Made by a program: the position numbers and the translations under genes. A model generated the notes under the pieces. That model had not been told where the DNA came from. It made no database searches and saw only the letters and a program-made list of their open reading frames with translations. A DNA stretch of 64,000 nt from Polyangium sp. y55x31 (GTDB lineage Bacteria > Myxococcota_A > Polyangia > Polyangiales > Polyangiaceae), in assembly GCF_029946505.1 (NCBI RefSeq), contig NZ_JARZHG010000010.1:62001-126000 (forward strand), in the 5' to 3' direction. This document shows, one piece after another, positions 57,484-64,000 of the stretch. Each line of letters starts with the position of its first letter. Position 1 is the stretch's first letter.

Positions 57484-59058
57484 TCAGGGATCGAGCGTGA
57501 GCTTGGCGGCGATGATGTCTTCGTCGCTTGTACCGTTGCCCTTGATCGTCAGCACCTTGCTCCCGTCTTCGGAGAAATTGAAATCGGTGATCCAGTTCCC
57601 GGCCAGCACGATACCGGTCTGGAGCGTCGTCACGTAGAAACCCCTCGTGAACGTCGTCTGGCCCTTCCCGTTGAAGACGTCGAACCACGAAAGCTCGCCG
57701 CTCGCGGGGTCGATCTTCGCAAGGAACGGGTTCGCCCCGGCACGTTCGAACGTGCCCGACGGCGAGGCCGGATCGATGTCGATGCTTTCACGGAACGTAC
57801 CGGCGAAGTAAAGCGCACCGGCGGGCGTGAGCGCGAGGCTCGTGCCAGCGACATCTCCGAGCATCTGTGCCTGCCCACCGGTAAACACCCGCTTCCAGGA
57901 GTTCTCCAGCCCGATGGGCATGACGAACGCCGCGAGCTGGCCGTCGCTCACGAGGTCAGGCTCGACCGAGGTTTTTCCTTCGAGCTGCCCGGCGATGTAC
58001 AGCGTCCCGTCGCTGGTCGACGTCGCGGCCGCTGCCCGCACGGCCTTCCCGCTCCCCGCCGAAATCTGCTTCGAGTCCAAGACCGCGCCAGATAGGTGCG
58101 CGAGCCCGAGAATGAACGAATCCGTCGTGCCGGCCTTCGCCGTGAAGGCGCTGCCGTTGGGAAGCGTCAGCGTGCCCTCGAAATGACCCACGACACGGAG
58201 CTCGTTCTTCTGGAGGACCAGCGCCGTCGGCGTGACGTTGCCCGCCGCCTGGACGAACCATTGGCAGGTACCTGCCGCGCTGAAGCCTGCCACGAACATG
58301 CCGCTCGTTGGGAGCACTTCCGCGCTGCAGCTCACGGTCTTGCTGGACGACGCGGTGATCGTGCCTGCAACGTAAAACTCGCCCGTCGCGCTGGCGGCGA
58401 CGGCGACGGCCTCGTCCAGACCATCGCCCCCGAATTGAAACGTGGCTTTGTCGATGATGGCGTCGTTCATGCCGGGCGTGAACTTCCGGATGAATACGTC
58501 GGAATCCGGGATCCCGCCCTCCGTGAATGAGCTCGTTCCGGCGACCACCACATCACTCCCCGCAAACGCCACGGCATACGCGGTTCGCGGCTGATACCCG
58601 ATCCCGAGCGCGACCGGCGCCGCCCACGTCGCGACTCCATTGCCATCGAGCAGCGTGACGTAGGCCTCGTAGTCGTAATTGGGCGATGCGAGCGGCAACG
58701 TCTTCGGAGACCCCTCGCCCATCTCGAAGCTCTGCCCGTTGTACGTCCCGGCCAGCGCGACCCTCGTCCCGTCGCTGGCGAGCGCGTGCACCCGTTGCTG
58801 ATCGACCGCCCCCCACCGCGCCGACCACCCGAGGGACGCGCACGACGCGCTGGGCGAGCACACCGGCGTCGCGTCACAAAACGCCGGATGGCAATCCACT
58901 CCGCCGGGCTCCCCGCCGCTCCCGCCGCCGCCCTGCCCGCCCGCCCCGCCTTGCCCGCCCGTGCCGGGCTGCTGGACCGAAAGCTCCCCGAGGCATCCCC
59001 CGAGGAGCCACGCGCAAATCCCCGCCCCCAACGCCACACGAGCCGCCCTGCCGACCAT
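57484..59058 (-). CDS. Secreted lipoprotein, paralogue A
   Basis: 524 residues. The ATG at 59058 has GGAGGT six bases upstream. Lipobox LLGGCLG, a Gly-rich linker (GTGGQGGAGGQGGGGSGG) and a ~460-residue body with repeated strand motifs (RVALAGTYNGQSFEMG, VVVAGTSSF, DLDEAVAVAASATGEFYVAGTI, LRVVGHFEGTLTLPNG, GALYFAGTFRESIDID), a beta-propeller-like fold. About 80% or more identical in long stretches to the gene at 60774. Ligand unknown. A CTACA/TGTAG palindrome (59108-59121) lies upstream. Confidence 0.82.
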   Translation of the reverse strand: MVGRAARVALGAGICAWLLGGCLGELSVQQPGTGGQGGAGGQGGGGSGGEPGGVDCHPAFCDATPVCSPSASCASLGWSARWGAVDQQRVHALASDGTRVALAGTYNGQSFEMGEGSPKTLPLASPNYDYEAYVTLLDGNGVATWAAPVALGIGYQPRTAYAVAFAGSDVVVAGTSSFTEGGIPDSDVFIRKFTPGMNDAIIDKATFQFGGDGLDEAVAVAASATGEFYVAGTITASSSKTVSCSAEVLPTSGMFVAGFSAAGTCQWFVQAAGNVTPTALVLQKNELRVVGHFEGTLTLPNGSAFTAKAGTTDSFILGLAHLSGAVLDSKQISAGSGKAVRAAAATSTSDGTLYIAGQLEGKTSVEPDLVSDGQLAAFVMPIGLENSWKRVFTGGQAQMLGDVAGTSLALTPAGALYFAGTFRESIDIDPASPSGTFERAGANPFLAKIDPASGELSWFDVFNGKGQTTFTRGFYVTTLQTGIVLAGNWITDFNFSEDGSKVLTIKGNGTSDEDIIAAKLTLDP

Positions 59059-59139
59059 GAACCACCTCCGCAACCAGGACGGAGGCTACCACGAGAGCTG
59101 GAACGACCTACAAATGTGTAGCGCGGAAGACGGCCGCGA

Positions 59140-60705
59140 TCAGGGCGTGATCTGGGCGAGCACGATATCGAGCTCGCCCGGCTGGGAATTGCTCTCGAAC
59201 ACGAGCTGTGCTTTCCAGCCCGTGGCCAGGAAAATGCCGGCATCTCCGAAGGCGAGCGGGAGCGCGTGCGCCTTCGGCTCTTCGACGTGTCCCAGGACGT
59301 CGAGCCATTGCAAGGCGCCATTCTCGTCGAACCGCGCGAGGAGCGCGGCCAGGTCCTTCCGCGTGACGTCGATCCCCTCGTTTTGCGGATCGAAATCGAG
59401 CGTCGTGAAAAACGTCCCCGACACGAGCGCCCCGCCCGCCCCGCTCGGCACGATCCCGAGGCCCCTCGATTCGCCGCCCGGATTCGACGCGCCTCCGATG
59501 ATCGAGCTCCATTGCGTCGTCGTGCCACTCGCCGCGAGCACGAACAGGCTGTCCTTGTCGGCGACGAGCGGGCCCTTGCCGAAATCAACGACACCGCTCG
59601 AGGATCCCGTCACGAGCACGAGACCCGCCCCATTCGAGGAGATCGCGCGGGGCGTCGCGGCGCCGCCGCCCCCGCCGCCGTACGTCGCGATCCCCGTGAC
59701 GAGCCCGCTCACGCCGTCGATCTTCATCAAGAACATCGCAGGGTTTCCGCTCGGGATGGTCTCGGGCGCAGGTGTCGTCTCCGTCCCCTCCAGGGCGCCC
59801 GTGTACGTCCCCGTGACGAAGAGCTCGTTCTGGCTGCCCATGGTCATCGCCATGGGCTCGTGCACGCCGCCGGAGAAGCGCCGGGCCCATTTGCAATTGC
59901 CCACGGCGTCGTAGGCCAGGAGGACCATGTGTTTCTCGCCCGCGAAGACGGTCTTCGGCATCACGCTGGCACACGGAATGGTGACGTCCGTGTCGATTCC
60001 CTCGACGCTCGTTACGGTCGCGACGGCATAAGCATACGAGTCGCCCGCGGCCACGGCCACGACCTCGTCATTGCCGGGCCCGCTGACGGCCTGCGTCCAT
60101 TGGATCATCGCTAGATCGTCGGAGTAGGCCCGCACGAAGCCCTCGAGCTCGTTCGTCGCATCGGTGAACCGCCCGCCCACGATCACCTGATTGCTCGTGC
60201 CGAACGCCACTCCATGCGCGATACGCGGCGGAAGGCCGAGCCCCTGGTTCATGGATTGCGCGGCCACGCCGGTGAAGCCCGGACCGAACACGGCCACGTA
60301 CCCGTCGTCCCCCATCGGGCCGCCTTCGCTCATGAGGTTCGAGCTGCCAATCGTCATCGACCCCTGATATCGACCCGCGACGTAGATGCGGACGTTCGCA
60401 GGATCCTTCCCCAGGGCAATCCCGCGGGCATCCTGATCGGAGGCAAAGGGATAACGCTGCCCGGTCACGGTGGCGCATTTGACGGTCGGGCAAGGCGAGG
60501 CCTCCTCCTCGGCCGTGAAACACCACTCGACGCGGCAGGCGCCTCCCCCTTGCCCACCGGCGCCGCCGGCGCCGACGAGCCCCCCCGCGCCGCCTGTGCC
60601 GTCGGTCCCGACGGCGCCATCGTACTTGCCGGAATCGTAGAGGAAGATGCAGCCGCCGAGCGCCAGGAGGCCACAACCCGCCAGGACCGAGAGAACCCTT
60701 CGCAT
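59140..60705 (-). CDS. Secreted lipoprotein, divergent relative
   Basis: 521 residues. The ATG at 60705 has GGAGG upstream. Lipobox LALGGCIF, a Gly/Ala linker, two or three cysteines (CRVEWCF, CPTVKCA) and a propeller-like body (VRIYVAGRYQGSMTIGSSNL, VIVGGRFTDATNEL, ELFVTGTYTGAL, LVSGTFFTTLDFDP). It shares the plan of its two neighbours but is clearly more distant; it lies between the two close copies. Probably the same operon as 60774 and 57484 (gaps of ~68 and ~80 bases). Confidence 0.82.
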   Translation of the reverse strand: MRRVLSVLAGCGLLALGGCIFLYDSGKYDGAVGTDGTGGAGGLVGAGGAGGQGGGACRVEWCFTAEEEASPCPTVKCATVTGQRYPFASDQDARGIALGKDPANVRIYVAGRYQGSMTIGSSNLMSEGGPMGDDGYVAVFGPGFTGVAAQSMNQGLGLPPRIAHGVAFGTSNQVIVGGRFTDATNELEGFVRAYSDDLAMIQWTQAVSGPGNDEVVAVAAGDSYAYAVATVTSVEGIDTDVTIPCASVMPKTVFAGEKHMVLLAYDAVGNCKWARRFSGGVHEPMAMTMGSQNELFVTGTYTGALEGTETTPAPETIPSGNPAMFLMKIDGVSGLVTGIATYGGGGGGAATPRAISSNGAGLVLVTGSSSGVVDFGKGPLVADKDSLFVLAASGTTTQWSSIIGGASNPGGESRGLGIVPSGAGGALVSGTFFTTLDFDPQNEGIDVTRKDLAALLARFDENGALQWLDVLGHVEEPKAHALPLAFGDAGIFLATGWKAQLVFESNSQPGELDIVLAQITP

Positions 60706-60773
60706 CGAACCTCCGTCTTGCCCCCGCTCGGTCCCCGTGGGCCCCCGACGCGGCCCCTGCGCGCGAGCGTGCG

Positions 60774-62387
60774 TCAGGGCTTGGGGGTGATCTTCGCGGC
60801 GATGATGTCTTCGTCACTGATGCCGTTGCCCTTGGCCGTCAGCACCTTGCTCTCGTCTTCGGAGAAGTTGAAATCAGTGTTCCAGCTCCCGGCCAGCACG
60901 ACATCGCTCTGGAGCGTCGTCACGTGGAAAGACTTCGTGAACGTCGTCTGGCTCTTCCCGTTGTAGACATCGAACCACCAAACTGTGCCGCTGGTGGGGT
61001 CGAGCCTCGCGAGGAACGGGTTCACCTCGGGACGTTCGAACGTGCCCGAGGCCAAGTCCGGAGCGATGTCGATGACCTTCCGGAACGTGCCAGCGACATA
61101 AAGCGAGCCGTCCGCCGAGAGCGCGAGGCTCGTGCCGGCGGCTTGCCCGAGCTCGATCGCCGGCCCGCCGGTAAACACCCGCTTCCAGGAGTTCTCCAAC
61201 CCAATGGGCATGACGAACGCCGCGTACTCGCCGTCCTCCACGAGGTCGGGCTCGACCGACGTTTTTCCTTCGAGCTGCCCGGCGACGTACATCGTCCCGT
61301 CCACGCCCACGGCCGCCGTCATGACGCGCACGGCCTTCCCGAGCCCCGCCGAAATCTGCTTCGATTCCGAGACCGCGCCAGACAGGGGCGCGAACCCGAG
61401 GACGAACGAATCCGTCGTGCCCTGCTTCGCCGTGAATTCGGTGTTGGAGAACGCCAGCGTGCCCTCGAAATGCCCCACGACACGGACCGCGTTCTTCTGG
61501 TAGACCAGCGCCGTCGGCGTGACGTTGCCCGGGACCTGGACGAACCATACGCAGGCGCCTGCCGGATCGAAGCCTGCCACGAACATACCGTTCTTTGGGT
61601 ACTGTTCCGAGCCACAGACCACGGCTTTGCTGGACGACGCGGAGATCTTGCCTGCCACGTAGAAGTCGCCCATCGAGCCGGCGGCGACGGCGACGGCCTC
61701 GTCCAGATTGTCACCCCCGAACTTGAAGGGCTGCCCCATCTCGCCGATGGCGTTGTTGTCGAGGGGCGTGAACTTCCGGATGAAAACGTCTTGCTCCTGA
61801 ATCCCGCCTTCCTTCGCGGCGGTCGAACCGGCGACCACGACGTCCGTCCCCGCGAACGCGACGGCATACGCGGTTCGCGGCTGATACCCGACCCCGAGCG
61901 CGATCGGCGCCGCCCACGTCGCGACCCCATCTCCATTGAGCAGCGTGACGTACGCCTCGTAGTCGTAATCGGGAGATGCGAGCGGCAACGTCCTCGGAGC
62001 CTCCTCGCCAATCTCGAAGCTTTGCCCGTTGTACGTCCCGGCCAGCGCGACCCTCGACCCGTCGCTGGCGATCGCGTGCACCCGTTGCTGATCGACCGCC
62101 CCCCACCGCGCCGACCACGCGAGCGGCGGACACGTCGTGTTGCCAGGACAGGTCGACGTCCCGTCACAAAACGCCGGATGGCAGGCGCCCGTGCCGCCCG
62201 TGCCGCCCGTGCCGCCCATTCCGCCCGGCCCGTTGGGCTGCCCCCCGCTTGCGCCCGCGCCGCCCGCCCCTACGCCGCCCGCCCCCAGGCCGGCGTACTC
62301 GTCGTAGGCCCCCTGGTCATAAGAAAGAAGGCAACCACCGAGCGCCACGATGCCCGAAGTGGCCGCGACAAAAAGAAGACTCCGCAT
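60774..62387 (-). CDS. Secreted lipoprotein, paralogue B
   Basis: 537 residues. The ATG at 62387 has GGGAGG upstream and shares one base with the stop of the upstream TPR gene (TGATG), so it is coupled. Lipobox VALGGCLL, a Gly/Ala linker (GAGGVGAGGAGASGG, MGGTGGTGGTG), a Cys pair region (CHPAFCDGTSTC) and the same propeller-like body as the gene at 57484 (RVALAGTYNGQSFEIG, FYVAGKISASSSK, VRVVGHFEGTLAF, TSVEPDLVEDGEYAAFV). Its position next to a kinase-TPR module suggests it is part of that envelope system. Confidence 0.82.
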   Translation of the reverse strand: MRSLLFVAATSGIVALGGCLLSYDQGAYDEYAGLGAGGVGAGGAGASGGQPNGPGGMGGTGGTGGTGACHPAFCDGTSTCPGNTTCPPLAWSARWGAVDQQRVHAIASDGSRVALAGTYNGQSFEIGEEAPRTLPLASPDYDYEAYVTLLNGDGVATWAAPIALGVGYQPRTAYAVAFAGTDVVVAGSTAAKEGGIQEQDVFIRKFTPLDNNAIGEMGQPFKFGGDNLDEAVAVAAGSMGDFYVAGKISASSSKAVVCGSEQYPKNGMFVAGFDPAGACVWFVQVPGNVTPTALVYQKNAVRVVGHFEGTLAFSNTEFTAKQGTTDSFVLGFAPLSGAVSESKQISAGLGKAVRVMTAAVGVDGTMYVAGQLEGKTSVEPDLVEDGEYAAFVMPIGLENSWKRVFTGGPAIELGQAAGTSLALSADGSLYVAGTFRKVIDIAPDLASGTFERPEVNPFLARLDPTSGTVWWFDVYNGKSQTTFTKSFHVTTLQSDVVLAGSWNTDFNFSEDESKVLTAKGNGISDEDIIAAKITPKP

Positions 62388-63430
62388 CAGAACCTCCCGG
62401 ACAAACCCATTCCTCCCCCACCCGGGACCACGATCGGCACGGGCACGAACGACGCCTTCCCCGCTTCCCCTTCCTTCGAGGACGGCGCCGTCAAGACGAG
62501 CACGAGGCCCACGCCCACGCCGGCGATCCCCACGCCCCACGCGACCGCGTTCGGCACGAGCAGGTTGTTGTACGTGTCGACGTCCTCCTGCTTGATCTCG
62601 CAGGTCTCGGGCGGCGTCGCGTTCCGACGCTGAATACACGCGTCGAAGCTGCTGCTCTTCGACATGATGATGCCGCCCGTCACCCCGGCCGCGACGAGCC
62701 CCGCCACGCCCACCCCGCCCACGATGAACCCCGCCGTGCGCCGGAAGCTCGCAGGCAGCGGCGGAGGCGTCCCGCCCCCCGTCGACGTCGCCGACGCCGT
62801 CGCCGTGGGCACCACGTTCGCCGACGACGATGCCGCCGGCCCCGGCGCCGCGGGCGTCGCCACGAACTCCGTGCGCTCCTTCTCGGCCAGCGTGAGCTCG
62901 TGCTTGCGGTCCGGGCGCCCCTCGGCGCGCACCACGATCACGTGCGTCCCGGGCTCGACGTAGAGCGGCGCCGAGAGCGCCGTCGGCGCGAACTCCGTCC
63001 CGTCGAGCACGACGGCCGACACCGGCTGCCCCGGCGGCACCACGATACGCAGCCGCGGCACGCGCGGCGAGAGCGCGTTGATGCGATCCTTCGCCACCTT
63101 CGCGCGTGGATCCTTGGCGTCGATCAGCGCGAGCCCGCGCTCCCAGTGCTCGAGCGCCCCGGCGATCTTGCCCTCGCCTTCATCACACTGCGCCACGTTG
63201 AAGAGCGTGTTCGCCACCGCGAACAGGCTCATGCTCTCGCGCATCTTCGCGCAGCCCGTGGCCTTGTCGCCGGCCTCGATCGCCTTGCGCCCCTCGACGA
63301 AGAGCTGCTGCGCGCGCGCCTTGTCGTCCTTCTCGTCCGCGTACGCGGCGCCGCCGATCACGAGCGCCAGCGCAAGCGGCGCGGCGACGAGACATGCGCC
63401 CCGAAACGGGCTCCGCACGGGTGTGGTCAT
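62387..63430 (-). CDS. TPR/PEGA-like envelope protein partnered with a kinase, second copy
   Basis: About 347 residues from ATG 63430 (ATG 63439 also possible). Signal peptide (~1-32), TPR-like helices (~38-110, QQLFVEGRKAIEAGDKATGCAKMRESMSLF), a PEGA-like beta domain (~120-185, LRIVVPPGQPVSAVVLDGTEF, GTHVIVVRAEGRP), a Ser/Ala/Thr linker, two hydrophobic segments (~225-250 and ~290-310) and a Gly/Pro tail. Start overlaps the kinase stop (ATGA). Same design as the gene at 52274. Confidence 0.8.
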   Translation of the reverse strand: MTTPVRSPFRGACLVAAPLALALVIGGAAYADEKDDKARAQQLFVEGRKAIEAGDKATGCAKMRESMSLFAVANTLFNVAQCDEGEGKIAGALEHWERGLALIDAKDPRAKVAKDRINALSPRVPRLRIVVPPGQPVSAVVLDGTEFAPTALSAPLYVEPGTHVIVVRAEGRPDRKHELTLAEKERTEFVATPAAPGPAASSSANVVPTATASATSTGGGTPPPLPASFRRTAGFIVGGVGVAGLVAAGVTGGIIMSKSSSFDACIQRRNATPPETCEIKQEDVDTYNNLLVPNAVAWGVGIAGVGVGLVLVLTAPSSKEGEAGKASFVPVPIVVPGGGGMGLSGRF

Positions 63431-63999
63431 TTTCCCCATTCGCCGAAGTCCGCCCCGCTCTTGACGCTCGGCCCCTTTTTCGTCGCGCTGGCCGTCACCG
63501 AAGGGACGGGCGGCGGGGCGCCCGCGTCCTCAATCACCACGCGCGCCGGACCGACCGGCAAAACCGACGGGGGCGCGGTCGGCGCCGCTGCCTCCACGCG
63601 TGCGCCGCCCGCGGTCGCCGTCGAGGACGGCGCAGGCACAGGCGTCGGATCCTCCGTGGATCCGCGCCCGAACACCAGGAACGCGACCACGCCGCCGAGC
63701 ACGAGCGTGCCGATCGCGCCCCCGATCAACGCGCCGCGCGCCGGCGTCGCCGACGCCGGTGTCGGCGCCGTGGGATCACGCTTCAGCGTGGCGATCTGGC
63801 TGTCGACCGCGCCGGGGTTCGTCGTGCCCAGCGAGACGATGGGCGCGAGGTTCTGCGGCTCGCCGTTCTTGTCGAGCCACGCGAGCGCCTTGCGCACGGC
63901 GGCTTGCATGCTGCGCGCGTCCTGGTAACGCGCGTTCATGTCGAAGGCGAGCGACCTGTCGATGACCTCGGCCACGTCCGCGGGCAAACCCGGCATGAT
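63427..63999 (-). CDS. Ser/Thr protein kinase, C-terminal part only (5' end outside window)
   Basis: 191 codons, truncated by the window edge. The visible part begins in the last helix of a kinase domain (PADVAEVIDRSLAFDMNARYQDARSMQAAVRKAL), then a linker, a membrane span (~88-108 of the fragment, ALIGGAIGTLVLGGVVAFLVF) and a Pro/Ala/Thr-rich extracytoplasmic tail. This matches the end of Hanks-type kinases like the one at 53233. Coupled by ATGA to the TPR/PEGA-like gene. Confidence 0.8.
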   Translation of the reverse strand: MMPGLPADVAEVIDRSLAFDMNARYQDARSMQAAVRKALAWLDKNGEPQNLAPIVSLGTTNPGAVDSQIATLKRDPTAPTPASATPARGALIGGAIGTLVLGGVVAFLVFGRGSTEDPTPVPAPSSTATAGGARVEAAAPTAPPSVLPVGPARVVIEDAGAPPPVPSVTASATKKGPSVKSGADFGEWGK

Positions 64000-64000
64000 C

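Overview
The window looks like part of the chromosome of a large-genome myxobacterium, most likely in the Polyangium/Sorangium group. The GC content is very high. Many secreted lipoproteins carry a lipobox followed by Gly/Ser-rich linkers. Hanks-type Ser/Thr kinases are followed by overlapping TPR proteins. There are beta-propeller/FG-GAP lipoproteins, one of them with a MYXO-CTERM-like tail, MerR-TPR and PAS-STAS regulators, and almost no classical mobile genes. No rRNA, tRNA, CRISPR array, transposase or phage module was recognised. The lineage call is inference from these traits.

Layout. 0-2.3 kb: a truncated YprB-type RNase H-like gene and a J-domain protein diverge from a 21-bp minisatellite. 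2.3-8.7 kb: a tight minus-strand run of GH15 hydrolase, CPA2 antiporter, nicotinate phosphoribosyltransferase, nicotinamidase, Nudix hydrolase and CoaE, in effect NAD salvage plus the last step of CoA synthesis. 8.9-14.3 kb: a MarR regulator, lipoproteins, a SRPBCC protein, a CDP-alcohol phosphatidyltransferase next to an Aur1/PAP2-like transferase, and a PduO-type cobalamin adenosyltransferase. 14.4-23.8 kb: housekeeping and conserved myxobacterial genes, including a rhodanese-E1 fusion, a MerR-TPR fusion and a protein with a histone-H1-like tail. 23.8-29.0 kb: lipoproteins, small membrane proteins and a sugar acetyltransferase. 29.1-33.1 kb: a PAS-STAS protein, then a lanM-type synthetase with a 56-residue precursor gene directly upstream, a compact class II lanthipeptide locus. 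33.3-39.4 kb: an envelope glycan set (GT39-like, YfhO-like, methyltransferase, epimerase). 39.7-46.6 kb: a second PAS-STAS protein, an SH3-NlpC/P60 lipoprotein, an NHL-like lipoprotein and an FG-GAP lipoprotein. 46.6-49.2 kb: a three-gene TetR/hydrolase operon with two matching operators. 49.3-64 kb: lipoproteins, two kinase-TPR modules, an HddC/HddA-like heptose pair, an orphan ExbD and a duplicated lipoprotein family.

Two things stand out. First, a dispersed element of about 330 bp occurs four times (about 1966-2299, 22681-23014, 28681-29011 and, inverted, 41085-41427). Each copy directly follows a stop codon. Each is built of eight small hairpins in two mutually inverted half-arrays, and between copies the stems change in a compensatory way, so structure rather than sequence is conserved. 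Second, the lanA-lanM pair has a four-cysteine core and no linked transporter, protease or immunity gene. Further non-coding signals include two unrelated intergenic minisatellites that share a 21-bp period, a long leader hairpin that pairs with the ribosome binding site of the gene at 50.8 kb, and a pair of AACGA-N4-TCGTT operators.

Starts were chosen by eye from ribosome binding sites, overlaps and family N-termini. Family assignments rest on motif recognition, not on database searches.
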